Below are positions 45,736 through 54,645 of a DNA stretch of 64,000 nt, in pieces. A program made the translations under genes and the position numbers. The stretch is from Lunatibacter salilacus (GTDB taxonomy: Bacteria > Bacteroidota > Bacteroidia > Cytophagales > Cyclobacteriaceae): positions 124,001 through 188,000 of the forward strand of contig NZ_VOLC01000014.1 of NCBI RefSeq assembly GCF_009797935.1. Reading direction: 5' to 3'. Each line of letters starts with the position of its first letter. The stretch's first letter is position 1. The notes under the pieces are model-generated. The model saw nothing but the letters and a program-made list of their open reading frames with translations, made no database searches and was not told where the DNA came from.

Positions 45736-45760
45736 GATAAAGTTCTAGGGGAACTTTATC
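45736..45760 (+). terminator. Stem-loop after the outer-membrane protein gene
   Basis: GATAAAGTTC and GAACTTTATC form a perfect 10-bp stem around TAGGG, eight bases after the stop. No T-run follows, so termination is uncertain. Confidence 0.45.
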
Positions 45761-45774
45761 TCAAGAAATCTACT

Positions 45775-45798
45775 TATTTGATGTATATACATCAAATA
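45775..45798. promoter_or_regulatory. Perfect 24-bp palindrome immediately before pirin
   Basis: The half-site TATTTGATGTAT (45775-45786) is followed without spacer by its exact reverse complement (45787-45798). It ends eight bases before the pirin ATG, a position where a bound repressor would block transcription or translation initiation. The ATGTATATACAT core is of MarR/HxlR-operator style. No regulator gene is adjacent. Confidence 0.7.
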
Positions 45799-45806
45799 GT
45801 TGATAA

Positions 45807-46817
45807 ATGAAACCCATATTAAATATTCAGAAATTAGGGTCGCAATGGCAGACCCAAGATCCGTTTTTGTTTTGTGCCTATCACCACGACGTTTTTCCAA
45901 AAGGTGATGGCAACCTGGGACCAAAAGCTTCTTTGGAGGGACGGTCCCTTGGTCATGATTTTCAGGGAAAAGACGGCTGGAACATGTATCATGGTACCAA
46001 AATCCCCGGATTTCCTTCACATCCGCATAAAGGGTTCGAAACAGTGACCATTGTAGAAAAAGGATTGGTTGACCACTCCGATTCCCTTGGTGCAGCGGGA
46101 AGATTCGGTGAAGGGGATGTACAGTGGATGACTGCGGGCAAGGGTGTCATGCACTCTGAAATGTTTCCTATGTTAAAGGAGGAAGAAAAAAACGAACTGC
46201 TATTGTTTCAAATTTGGCTAAATCTGCCTAAACAAAGCAAACATGTTCCGGCCCACTTCAAAATGATGTGGCATGAGGACATCCCTGTTCACAAAAACAC
46301 AGATGAATCCGGCAAGGTCTCGCAAATCAAGGTTATTAGCGGAAATTTCGCAAACATTCCGGGTCCTGCACCTGCTCCGGATTCTTGGGCGGCTGATCCT
46401 TCCCATGAAGTGCAGATTTGGCTGATACATATGGAACCAGGAGCAAAACTTACAATTCCTAAATCTATCGCCGGTGTGAACAGAACACTCTTTTACTACA
46501 GTGGTGAAAACATGGAAATAGACGGAAACAGTGTACCTGTCTCCCATGGTATGGATTTGTCTGCGGATATAGCTATCAACCTCGTCAACGGGGAAAAACC
46601 ATCCTCCTTCCTTTTCTTACAGGGAAAACCCCTGAATGAAAAGGTAGTACAACATGGACCATTTGTAATGAACAGCAATGAAGAGATTCAAGAGGCCGTT
46701 GGGGAGTTTCAACGTACCCAGTTTGGCGGATGGCCTTGGCCTGAATATGAGCACACCCATCCTAAAGAGCGGGGTAGATTTGCCATCCATGCCGATGGAA
46801 GAGAAGAAGTTAAATAA
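45807..46817 (+). CDS. Pirin-family cupin protein
   Basis: A bicupin of 336 residues. The iron ligands of pirin are conserved: His72 and His74 (SHPHKGFET), His116 and Glu118 (GKGVMHSEM). The second cupin (about 190-300) lacks metal ligands, as usual. Bacterial pirins include quercetin dioxygenases and redox or stress-linked regulators; which applies here is unclear. The protein is about 40-50 residues longer than many pirins. The start follows a perfect palindrome, which suggests tight, probably inducible control. Confidence 0.9.
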   Translation: MKPILNIQKLGSQWQTQDPFLFCAYHHDVFPKGDGNLGPKASLEGRSLGHDFQGKDGWNMYHGTKIPGFPSHPHKGFETVTIVEKGLVDHSDSLGAAGRFGEGDVQWMTAGKGVMHSEMFPMLKEEEKNELLLFQIWLNLPKQSKHVPAHFKMMWHEDIPVHKNTDESGKVSQIKVISGNFANIPGPAPAPDSWAADPSHEVQIWLIHMEPGAKLTIPKSIAGVNRTLFYYSGENMEIDGNSVPVSHGMDLSADIAINLVNGEKPSSFLFLQGKPLNEKVVQHGPFVMNSNEEIQEAVGEFQRTQFGGWPWPEYEHTHPKERGRFAIHADGREEVK

Positions 46818-46842
46818 AAGCGTTTGATTGCAAGTAGAAAAA

Positions 46843-46900
46843 ATTCCGGGCATCTAATACACTAAACCTTTGCGGTTAGCAGAAATTAGATACCCGGAAT
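46843..46900. terminator. Bidirectional terminator between pirin and epimerase genes
   Basis: ATTCCGGG-C-ATCTAAT and ATTAGAT-A-CCCGGAAT form a 15-bp stem with one mismatch. T-rich sequence follows on the plus side, and six T follow on the minus side for the convergent gene. Confidence 0.75.
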
Positions 46901-46909
46901 GTGTTTTTG

Positions 46910-47773
46910 TTATTTTTTCACATATGAAGCCGAAGCCAAGTAATCAAAACTCTTCCTGACACTTTCTATTGGCGTAAAATTGTATTTTTCTACCTCAACA
47001 AAATAATCCGTCATACCCTGCGCATAGGCCGCTTTGAAGATAGACTTGAAATCCATTTTCCCACTTTGGCCTATCTCCATTTCATCTTTAATATGCAGCA
47101 AAGGGAATCTACCCTTGTAGGTCTTGAGGTAATCTACCGGGTTGTATCCTCCCTCCTGACACCAATATACGTCCAACTCCATACAAAACAATTTGGGATC
47201 GGTATTCTTTAACATAAAGTCAAACATGATTTCCCCTTCAATTTTTTCAAACTCCCGGGAATGATTGTGAAAACCAAACATTAGACCGTCGGCTCTTGTG
47301 ATTTCTCCCACACTATTATAATAATCACACCAGACCTTTAATTCGTCAAGGGTCTTTGGTATGGGCATAGATGGTTTTATCAGATAACTTGCTCCCGCAT
47401 TGGCGTGATCTTCGGATGCCTTTTTCCACCAGTCGATTGCTTCGGAATGTGCTTCTTTCGTATAATTCGGTCCACCCACATGGGCACTTCGCATCTCCAT
47501 TCCCAACCCATTTACGGTATTCTTGAACTCCATGGGAGTCATGCCATAAATCGACCCGTTCTGATAATTTGCAGCTTCCAAGGTTTTATATCCTATTTTG
47601 GCTACCTCTTCTAATACTCCCTTGACATTGTCCTTGATATCCTCCCGCAACGAATACAATTGCAACCCGATTTTCTTGGCAGGCTTAGCCTCTAACAGTC
47701 GGGTGGCTGCTAACCCGGAAAGGGTAAGTAACGATGCCTTTTTTATAAATTCTCTCCTGAGATTCTTCATCAT
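46910..47773 (-). CDS. Exported sugar phosphate isomerase/epimerase-like TIM-barrel protein
   Basis: An AP-endonuclease-2/xylose-isomerase-like barrel of 287 residues. A twin-arginine-type leader (RREFIKKASLLTLSGLAATR) indicates export in folded, perhaps metal-bound form. Metal-ligand candidates are Glu/His in FGFHNHSREFEK, ELDVYWCQEGG and LLHIKDEM. Such proteins in Bacteroidota often act on oxidised or keto sugars. It is convergent with pirin. Two related proteins are encoded at 53534 and 61139. Confidence 0.83.
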   Translation of the reverse strand: MMKNLRREFIKKASLLTLSGLAATRLLEAKPAKKIGLQLYSLREDIKDNVKGVLEEVAKIGYKTLEAANYQNGSIYGMTPMEFKNTVNGLGMEMRSAHVGGPNYTKEAHSEAIDWWKKASEDHANAGASYLIKPSMPIPKTLDELKVWCDYYNSVGEITRADGLMFGFHNHSREFEKIEGEIMFDFMLKNTDPKLFCMELDVYWCQEGGYNPVDYLKTYKGRFPLLHIKDEMEIGQSGKMDFKSIFKAAYAQGMTDYFVEVEKYNFTPIESVRKSFDYLASASYVKK

Positions 47774-47990
47774 TATATCTTTAATTGAAAATGTAGTTTT
47801 AACAATAATAGGAATTTTTTACGAATTTATCCCCAACTAGCCGCTTGATTAAATGTCCTATCACATACTTTTCAGTTTCATCCAAGAAATAGAAAATTAC
47901 AGTTATACGGCAATGGCGTTTTTAAATTCCCTAACTTAGTACGCACATTTATAAACAGCGATAAAATTCGCTAGGAAAATCAGTTAAAAT

Positions 47991-48734
47991 ATGGAAATAT
48001 TAGGCATTGACATTGGCGGATCCGGAATAAAGGGGGCTCCTGTAGACATCACGACAGGAGAATTGACAGCAGAACGCTTCCGGGTACCGACGCCAAAGCC
48101 TACCAAGCCCGATGGCGTAGCAGAATCTGTCAAAATTCTTGTGGACCATTTTAACTGGAAAGGCCCAATCGGCTGCGGATTTCCTACAGTAGTAAAAAAC
48201 GGAATGTCGGTCACAAAAAGTAATATCCATAGAAGTTGGGTCGGCACTCAGGTAGATAAACTTTTTGAAGAAGCGACCGGACTGCCTGTGACAGTGATCA
48301 ATGACGCCGATTCAGCCGGATTGGCGGAAATGACGTTTGGCGCAGGAAGAGGAAAAATGGGGCTGGTGATCACAATCACTATTGGAACTGGGTTGGGCAC
48401 AGGTGTTTTCTTTGACGGTAAATTGATTCCAAACTTCGAATTGGGGAGGGTGTTTTATAAAAATGGCGAACTTATAGAGTATTTTGCTGCGGACTCTGCC
48501 CGAAAAAAAGAAAACCTAAGTTACAAAGTGTGGGGAAAACGATTCAACAAATTCCTCAAACACACTAATAGAATCATGTCTCCTGATCTATTTATCATTG
48601 GGGGCGGTGCCAGTAAAAAGCTCGATCTTTTCGAAAACCAAATCACTGTGGATGTCCCATTGATTGTGGCCGAAAAAAGAAACAACGCTGGTATTATCGG
48701 CGCAGCTATGGCCGCCAACTACTGGCCAAAATAA
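47991..48734 (+). CDS. ppgK: ROK-family kinase resembling polyphosphate glucokinase
   Basis: A 247-residue sugar kinase. [13 protein letters not shown] (7-19) is the phosphate loop, and [21 protein letters not shown] (97-117) holds catalytic Asp105. [10 protein letters not shown] (131-140) and [10 protein letters not shown] follow. The whole sequence aligns well with actinobacterial polyphosphate/ATP glucokinases. The usual E-F/L-G-H motif reads ELGR: His is replaced by Arg153. It is ten bases upstream of the phosphotriesterase-like gene, so cotranscribed. It would phosphorylate glucose using polyphosphate or ATP; the donor is not decided by sequence. Confidence 0.82.
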   Translation: MEILGIDIGGSGIKGAPVDITTGELTAERFRVPTPKPTKPDGVAESVKILVDHFNWKGPIGCGFPTVVKNGMSVTKSNIHRSWVGTQVDKLFEEATGLPVTVINDADSAGLAEMTFGAGRGKMGLVITITIGTGLGTGVFFDGKLIPNFELGRVFYKNGELIEYFAADSARKKENLSYKVWGKRFNKFLKHTNRIMSPDLFIIGGGASKKLDLFENQITVDVPLIVAEKRNNAGIIGAAMAANYWPK

Positions 48735-48744
48735 ATAAGAGATA

Positions 48745-49752
48745 ATGAAAATCTTTTGGATACCCCTATGGCTCATTTCTATTGTTTGTTCTTCCCTGAT
48801 GGCGCAGGAAAACCGAATGATTATGACGGTAAAGGGCCCTATTTTGCCCGAACAAATGGGCTCGACTCTAATTCATGAACACCTATTGGTGGATTTTATA
48901 GGTGCAGATCAATACGATCCAACGTCTTGGGATAAAGACGAGGTAGCGGATGTCGTCTTGCCGTTTCTGGAACAGGTAAAAGCCTTGGGAGCAAACACGC
49001 TGATAGAATGTACACCTGCCTACCTAGGTAGGGATATTCCTTTGTTGGTGGCACTTTCACAAAGGAGCGGATTGAATTTGATTACCAATACTGGCTACTA
49101 CGGAGCGGTGGACAACAAATTCATGCCGGAACATGCCTTTACGGAAACTGCCGAGGAACTTGCATCCAGGTGGATTGCTGAATGGGAACAGGGTATAGAA
49201 GGCACCGGCATAAAGCCTGGATTTATTAAAATTGGCGTAAATTCCGGGAATTTATCTCCGCTTCACCAAAAACTTGTGAAGGCAGCAGCTCTCACCCACG
49301 TAACTACGGGGTTAACCATTGCATCTCATACCGGTCCATCATTGGCTGCATTTCAGCAACTCGAACTGCTGGAAAATGAAGGAGTAGCTCCCAACGCATT
49401 TATTTGGGTACATGCCCAAGCTGAAAAAGACAAAAGTAAGCATGTAGCTGCCGCAGAAAAAGGGGCTTGGATAAGTTTGGATGGGATTGGAGAGCAAAAC
49501 CTAGAGGAATATCTCGACTTCCTACTTCACCTCAAATCCAAAAAGCTTCTTCACCGGGTATTGATTTCCCATGATGCAGGCTGGTATAGTCCCCGCGAAG
49601 TAAAAGGTGGGGAATTTAGACCATTTTCCATCATCGGGGAAAAATTCATACCCTTACTGCTTTCTAACGGATTCACTCAAGATGAGTGTCACCGATTGCT
49701 GGTGGAAAATCCGGCTAATGCATTTTCCATCCAAAAGAAGCTCCATAAATAA
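48745..49752 (+). CDS. Exported phosphotriesterase-like amidohydrolase
   Basis: A binuclear metallohydrolase of 335 residues with a signal peptide (IPLWLISIVCSSLMAQ). Motifs in order are IHEHLL (first metal His pair), FIKIGVNSG (the bridging lysine), TIASHTGPS, IWVHAQAEKD and ISHDAGW (the final Asp). These are the ligands of the phosphotriesterase/PTE-like lactonase family. The natural reaction is uncertain: lactone, phosphotriester or phospho-sugar hydrolysis are all known in the family. It overlaps functionally with the kinase gene by operon, but one product is exported and the other cytoplasmic. Confidence 0.87.
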   Translation: MKIFWIPLWLISIVCSSLMAQENRMIMTVKGPILPEQMGSTLIHEHLLVDFIGADQYDPTSWDKDEVADVVLPFLEQVKALGANTLIECTPAYLGRDIPLLVALSQRSGLNLITNTGYYGAVDNKFMPEHAFTETAEELASRWIAEWEQGIEGTGIKPGFIKIGVNSGNLSPLHQKLVKAAALTHVTTGLTIASHTGPSLAAFQQLELLENEGVAPNAFIWVHAQAEKDKSKHVAAAEKGAWISLDGIGEQNLEEYLDFLLHLKSKKLLHRVLISHDAGWYSPREVKGGEFRPFSIIGEKFIPLLLSNGFTQDECHRLLVENPANAFSIQKKLHK

Positions 49753-49835
49753 GCTAGAACAATCTTGGCTTAGGCTTACTTTTTCGTTCTAAGGATAACA
49801 ATCAAGGTTTTAAATGATTTTTGTCATGCTTTCGG

Positions 49836-49857
49836 CAAAGGAAATTTTGTTCCTTTG
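49836..49857. other. Short hairpin in the gap before the universal stress protein gene
   Basis: CAAAGGAA and TTCCTTTG pair over 8 bp with a six-base loop, with no T-run behind it. It may end the kinase-phosphotriesterase transcript or sit in the usp leader. Confidence 0.3.
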
Positions 49858-49970
49858 ATTATATAAAATTTGGATATTTATCAAAACCGTACCTGATGGA
49901 ATGAGATCTTAATCCTTCCTCAAAGGCATAACTGTGAGTCTATCCTATCAAACTCAAAACCCCAATAGCT

Positions 49971-50798
49971 ATGAAACGTATCGTCGTTCCCGTGGATTTT
50001 TCTCCCTATTCAGAGGTAGCCTTTCTCAGTGCTGCAAAGTTGGCTGCCAAAGGAGATGCCACTATTACTTGTATCAATGTGGTCAGCACAGGTTTGGATT
50101 GGAAAAATCTGCCTGAAAAAGAAAAAAACAAGCATCAGCTCATTTTGGATACTGAAGCCGAGTCGAAAGACAAATTAAAAGCCTTTATCAGTACTCATAA
50201 ATTGTCTCATAATCCGATAGAAGGAGTAGTGAAGATCGGTGTGCCTTCCCAATGTATTTTGGAGGTCGCGCAAGAGCAGTCTGCGGATCTTATCGTCATA
50301 GGCGCTTACGGCCTGGGACACGAGGAAGGCAAATTCATAGGTTCTACCATGCAACAGGTAATTCGCCATGCAGATTGCCCTGTACTGGCGGTGAAAAAGT
50401 TGATTGACGGAAGGGCCATCAAAAAAATTGTCTTTGCCTCCCTCTTTAATGAATCCAGTAAACCTGCCTTTGTCCGTATGAAGCCATTGATTAAGATGAT
50501 TGGGGCTTCCGTCCATTTTCTATATGTAAATACACCGTCGAAATTTGTCGACAGTGTGAAAGCAGAATCATTGATGAAGGCCTATGCTGCCGGACAGGAA
50601 GATTTGGTGATTCATAAGCATGTCTTTAGTCATGATGAAGCGGAAAAAGGGATTATCGCATTTGCGGAAAATCAGAATTCAGGGTTGATCGGGATCGCTT
50701 CCAACGTACGGTCCTCACATTCTAGCTATCAAATTGGAGCTACTGAAACAGTTTTGTTCAAAACAGATATCCCAGTTCTAAGTGTGAAATTCCAATGA
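49971..50798 (+). CDS. Tandem universal stress protein
   Basis: Two UspA domains in 275 residues. The first (1-140) carries the ATP-type loop in GAYGLGHEEGKFIGSTMQQVI. The second (150-275) is degenerate (GIASNVRSSHSSYQIGATETVL). The start MKRIVVPVDFSPYSEVAFLSA is a typical Usp first strand. Cytoplasmic. Downstream is a terminator that reaches into the convergent Na/Pi gene. Its regulation is unknown. Confidence 0.9.
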   Translation: MKRIVVPVDFSPYSEVAFLSAAKLAAKGDATITCINVVSTGLDWKNLPEKEKNKHQLILDTEAESKDKLKAFISTHKLSHNPIEGVVKIGVPSQCILEVAQEQSADLIVIGAYGLGHEEGKFIGSTMQQVIRHADCPVLAVKKLIDGRAIKKIVFASLFNESSKPAFVRMKPLIKMIGASVHFLYVNTPSKFVDSVKAESLMKAYAAGQEDLVIHKHVFSHDEAEKGIIAFAENQNSGLIGIASNVRSSHSSYQIGATETVLFKTDIPVLSVKFQ

Positions 50799-50802
50799 AC
50801 TA

Positions 50803-50842
50803 AAAAAGACCCCAGGGGCAATCAACCGGTTGGGGTCTTTTC
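50803..50842. terminator. Terminator between usp and the Na/Pi cotransporter gene
   Basis: AAAAGACCCCA and TGGGGTCTTTT form an 11-bp stem with a 15-base loop. The right arm lies in the last codons of the minus-strand gene. A/T runs on both sides permit use in either direction. Confidence 0.82.
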
Positions 50843-52480
50843 ATCTACCGCATTTACCGATTTTATTTTTAAGTACGTAACCGCCTCCCCCAGATGTTTC
50901 AAGCCAGCAACCACCTGCTTGATGACATTGGTAAGGGTGGAAATAGGTACATCCGTTTTTTGGAATTTTAAATTCTGATAGAGGGAAAGGATCATTTCCT
51001 CATAGTTTCCCGCAAATGATCTTGGTCGATCCACTGACCCGAATAGGGTAGAATCACTGCTGACCGTATTATCCAGAAAAAAAAGAAAATCAGCTGCTTG
51101 ACTTCTTAATTGGTCCAACATATTCAAAACCAACAATTCTTCCGATTCCTTCATCTCCTTGATATTATGAATGATATCTTTGAAATCCTTTGCTCCGTAA
51201 ATCATTTCGCGTAATGAATGCATAAGGTAAGTTAATTTTTCCGCATCTTCGGGTGTAAGGTTTTTCTCCTGGAGGAATATCCCAAAGGAAGTCAGTTCGT
51301 CCTCAAGCAACTTTAATTTGGCATAATCCGCTAGCAAATCTTGTGGTTGATAAATTAATTTTTTCCAGACAGACAAATTTTTATCGCCTGCCGGAGAAGT
51401 CACAAGTAATTTATTGATAAATACTACCGTCTTTTTAAAAACAAGGATCAGTTCTTTCTCCAGCGCTAACACAGCCACGGATGGAATCTCCGTTCCTACC
51501 TTTTTCACATAGACCGATTCACCGACTGGTTCGTCCCTTCCGTATCTTGTTCGCAACCATTTTTCCAGTACGTTTAAAAACGGATAAAACAGCATGATGC
51601 CAACCGCATTTAACAGGGTATTCAAGAGTACGAGGTCCATTAATGGATCCATCAACATAAAATATTCCCTGACTAGAAATATAATCTGCTTGGAAAACAG
51701 AAAAACGATGAATCCTGTAATAAAGTTAAATCCAAAATTGAACAAGGCAAGCCGCTTTTTATCGGCGCTTCCCCCAATTGCACTCAAAGTCAAGGTGAAG
51801 GTGGTGCCTATATTTGCTCCAATCATCATGGCAAAGGCAAGTTCCAAATTGATAACCTGGGCATTTAACGCACTAAGCACGATCACGGTCATCGCCGAGC
51901 TTGATTGGATAAGTGCTGTTATGATCAATCCCACCAATAAAAAAAACACTGTTCCAAATGCCGTGAGCTCAGAAAAATCAAGTTGTTCCGCTACTGCTTC
52001 TATGGCAGTTTTCATAAAATCCAAGCCCAAAAAAATCAATCCAAAGCCTACTAAAAAGCCACCAATATTTCTCAATAAGGGACGGCTGTTAACAAATATA
52101 TAGGTCAAGGTTCCTATTGCCAAAAAAGGAAATGAAAAATCAGCCACACTAAACTTAAATCCCAATGTAGCTACTATCCAAGCAGTAACTGTTGTTCCCA
52201 AATTGGCGCCCAGTACGACGCCCAATGAACTGCCCAAACTAATCATGCCCCCACCAAGAAATGCCAATACCATTAGCGTCACCAAGGTGCTGCTCTGCAG
52301 AATGGCTGTACTCATTGTTCCTATCAAAATCCCTTTCCAGGGTTTATTGGTAAACCGCTGCAACAGATTTTTGAAAGACTTCCCTGCGATTTCGCGCAAT
52401 GCATGTTCCAATTGATGCATGCCCCAGAGGAATATTCCTATGCCGGCTAAAAATTTCCAAAAATCAAACGTTTCCCCCAT
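50822..52480 (-). CDS. Na+/Pi cotransporter family protein with PhoU-like tail
   Basis: A 552-residue inner-membrane protein. The two inverted Na_Pi repeats are clear: QSSTLVTLMVLAF and GVVLGANLGTTVTAW (about 60-105), then QSSSAMTVIVLSA and MMIGANIGTTFTLT (about 190-235), each with the QSS substrate motif. About eight transmembrane helices end near residue 310. The last 200 residues are cytoplasmic and helical, PhoU-like (MHSLREMIYGAKDFKDIIHNI). It imports phosphate with sodium, or regulates its uptake. An inverted-repeat element lies 55 bases upstream of its start. Confidence 0.9.
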   Translation of the reverse strand: MGETFDFWKFLAGIGIFLWGMHQLEHALREIAGKSFKNLLQRFTNKPWKGILIGTMSTAILQSSTLVTLMVLAFLGGGMISLGSSLGVVLGANLGTTVTAWIVATLGFKFSVADFSFPFLAIGTLTYIFVNSRPLLRNIGGFLVGFGLIFLGLDFMKTAIEAVAEQLDFSELTAFGTVFFLLVGLIITALIQSSSAMTVIVLSALNAQVINLELAFAMMIGANIGTTFTLTLSAIGGSADKKRLALFNFGFNFITGFIVFLFSKQIIFLVREYFMLMDPLMDLVLLNTLLNAVGIMLFYPFLNVLEKWLRTRYGRDEPVGESVYVKKVGTEIPSVAVLALEKELILVFKKTVVFINKLLVTSPAGDKNLSVWKKLIYQPQDLLADYAKLKLLEDELTSFGIFLQEKNLTPEDAEKLTYLMHSLREMIYGAKDFKDIIHNIKEMKESEELLVLNMLDQLRSQAADFLFFLDNTVSSDSTLFGSVDRPRSFAGNYEEMILSLYQNLKFQKTDVPISTLTNVIKQVVAGLKHLGEAVTYLKIKSVNAVDEKTPTG

Positions 52481-52896
52481 TCCTTTTCAAAGCACTATCC
52501 TGAATTAAATATTTATTAAAGACCTTAAATCCGAAAACCTTCCAGGTTTTGTTGATAATCAGCTAGTTGTTCAAATAAAACAGGTGAAACCTGGAAGGTT
52601 TCACTTCATAAGGATCACATGGCTACAGGAACGTATCGCGGATGTCAGTCAAGACTTAAGTTTTTCGTGTGATTTCTTTCATACCTGCAACCTACCGAAA
52701 TCATCCTAACACTTACCATCACATATTGCCGTGGACTATTTTAAGTTAATCAAATTTAGGAATAAAATTTGCAGAAAAACTAAACATTATTGCCATTTTG
52801 ACATCTTTGGCTACGGTATTAAGATAAAATCTGGCGAAAAATTCATTTTAACTATTCAAAAAGTAAGGTGTTTCCCGTTTTCTCTTCAAATTTATT
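52481..52896. other. Intergenic region with inverted-repeat element
   Basis: About 415 bases between divergent genes. It holds the second inverted-repeat copy (52535-52601). Otherwise it is AT-rich, and a short plus-strand frame (52731-52955) looks non-coding. Confidence 0.55.
52535..52601. repeat. Inverted-repeat element, copy 2 (15-bp arms)
   Basis: The arms AAACCTTCCAGGTTT (52535-52549) and its reverse complement (52587-52601) are identical to copy 1 at 34365-34429. The left arm is followed by TGTT and the right arm preceded by GTG, as in copy 1. The centre (37 bases) is not conserved. Both copies lie upstream of a minus-strand gene start. Confidence 0.85.
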
Positions 52897-53436
52897 ATGG
52901 TACGCAAAAAAATAAAGGAAATAGATGCTCATGTTTCCAACTCCAGTCAATTTAAAAAAATAGACCTTGCAGTTAGAAACTGGATGAAGGAAAATGGTTT
53001 TACCATGTTAAGGTTTAGTATTGGGTTTATTTTCCTTTGGTTTGGGATCCTGAAATTCTTCCCCGGAACAAGTCCTGCTGAGGAAATGGTCACAGGCACG
53101 ATAAGCAAAGTCACTTTTGGGGTTTTCTCTGATTCCCAAATCAACATTGGCCTTGCCATCTGGGAAACAATTATAGGTCTGGGCCTCATATTGGGGAAAT
53201 TCATGCGCTTTACCCTACTCCTGCTCTTTTTACAACTTCCAGGCACATTTCTTCCTGTTTTCTTTTTCCCGGAGCAGGTGTTTGAATTGATGCCAATCAT
53301 TCCTACGCTAAAGGGCCAGTATATTTTCAAAAATATAGTACTGATAGCAGCTGCGATAATATTGGGGGGGCAGGTTGGGAATAAACCTTCGGATGGTCTG
53401 GAACCAGAAAGGGAAATGGGCCCACAAATCAATTAA
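52897..53436 (+). CDS. DoxX/YkgB-like integral membrane protein
   Basis: A 179-residue protein with four transmembrane helices. MLRFSIGFIFLWFGILKFFPGTSP (about 36-60) is the typical first helix of DoxX-type proteins. Then come LAIWETIIGLGLILGKFMRF, LLLLFLQLPGTFLPVFF and NIVLIAAAIILGGQVG. A polar N-terminal extension of about 35 residues precedes it. The subgroup resembles DUF417/YkgB. Function in the family is poorly defined (redox or quinone-linked roles are proposed for DoxX). Confidence 0.8.
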   Translation: MVRKKIKEIDAHVSNSSQFKKIDLAVRNWMKENGFTMLRFSIGFIFLWFGILKFFPGTSPAEEMVTGTISKVTFGVFSDSQINIGLAIWETIIGLGLILGKFMRFTLLLLFLQLPGTFLPVFFFPEQVFELMPIIPTLKGQYIFKNIVLIAAAIILGGQVGNKPSDGLEPEREMGPQIN

Positions 53437-53533
53437 AACATTCATTTTTCTTTATTCTGTCAGGGTATTACTAAGCAATTTTGGGTAAACTTTCCTACCT
53501 TGTAGTTGATTAATCAATCTTAAATCCGATCCA

Positions 53534-54475
53534 ATGACCCAAAGAAGAAAATTTTTTAAAAACACCCTGCAGGCAGGAGTTGCCCTAGCTGTGTTGCCAG
53601 GTCTTTCCCAAGCAGCAAATCTTTCGCCCAAGCACTCTAAAAAGGCTCCATATACCATTTCATTGGCAGAGTGGTCCCTTAGAGACTGGCTCAATTCTGG
53701 AAAAATGACCAACTTGGATTTCCCAGAAACTACTAGAAAGGTTTTTGATATTCATGCCGTGGAATATGTTAGCAGCTTTTTTAAGGGAAAAGAAACTGAC
53801 AACACCTATCTCAGCGAGCTCAAAAAACGGAGCGACGGCGCAGGTGTAACAAACGTCCTTATAATGGTAGACATGTGGGGGCCTGAAGGAGCCATTGCCA
53901 GCCCGGAAGAAGCTACCAGAAAGACCGCTGCAGCCAATCACCATAAGTGGGTAGATGCCGCCAAATTTCTAGGATGTCACGCCATTCGTGTAAATGCCTC
54001 GGGATACGGAGATGCCTCTTACAAAGATGCCCAAAATTATTTTGCCGATGGTCTGGCCAAACTGGTGGAATACGGAGCCAGCAATGAGATCAGTATAGTA
54101 GTAGAGAATCACGGAGGTTATTCTTCCAATGGCAGGTGGCTTGCGGATGTGATGAAAGCAGTGGACAGCGAATACTGCGGTACCTTACCCGACTTCGGAA
54201 ACTTCAGAACCAACCTGGAACAAGGTATATTTTATGATCCTTATATAGGCGTGGCGGAACTGATGCCCTATGCCAAGGGTGTAAGTGCCAAGTCCATGGG
54301 ATTTGACAAACAAGGGAATGATACCACTATTGATTTTCACAAAATGATGCAGATCGTTTCCGCTTTTGATTTTGAAGGGTACGTGGGTATAGAATGGGGT
54401 GGTGGATATGGAATGAAAATGGATCCGGAGCAAGCTGTGAAGGCTACTAAGAAATTACTTTTGGCATCCATGTAA
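53534..54475 (+). CDS. Exported sugar phosphate isomerase/epimerase-like protein
   Basis: A 313-residue xylose-isomerase-like TIM barrel with an arginine-containing export leader (RRKFFKNTLQAGVALAVLPG). Barrel strands and metal-ligand candidates appear in VVENHGGYSSNG (Glu/His), GTLPDFGNFR (Asp), GVSAKSMGFDKQG and GIEWGGG (Glu). It is 170 bases upstream of the DUF1080 gene on the same strand and probably functions in the same sugar pathway. The three such proteins in the window share the fold but not obvious close identity. Confidence 0.84.
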   Translation: MTQRRKFFKNTLQAGVALAVLPGLSQAANLSPKHSKKAPYTISLAEWSLRDWLNSGKMTNLDFPETTRKVFDIHAVEYVSSFFKGKETDNTYLSELKKRSDGAGVTNVLIMVDMWGPEGAIASPEEATRKTAAANHHKWVDAAKFLGCHAIRVNASGYGDASYKDAQNYFADGLAKLVEYGASNEISIVVENHGGYSSNGRWLADVMKAVDSEYCGTLPDFGNFRTNLEQGIFYDPYIGVAELMPYAKGVSAKSMGFDKQGNDTTIDFHKMMQIVSAFDFEGYVGIEWGGGYGMKMDPEQAVKATKKLLLASM

Positions 54476-54645
54476 ACCAAGTTCATATCTCATTTTATCA
54501 AGAAAAATTTCTGATAGGCACTCAAGGTATTAAACCATAATGCAACCGATTGCTTAACCTTCTCTTTATTTTTACAGAAAATGGTTAACTTTATGGACAA
54601 TTGAACACATTAAAAAACGAACACCAAATAAAACCCCAACAAACA

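Noticed and set aside
52731-52955. 74-codon frame before the DoxX-like gene
   Set aside because: Overlaps the DoxX gene start in another frame, is Lys/Phe/Ile/Cys-rich as expected of AT-rich non-coding DNA, and has no motif.
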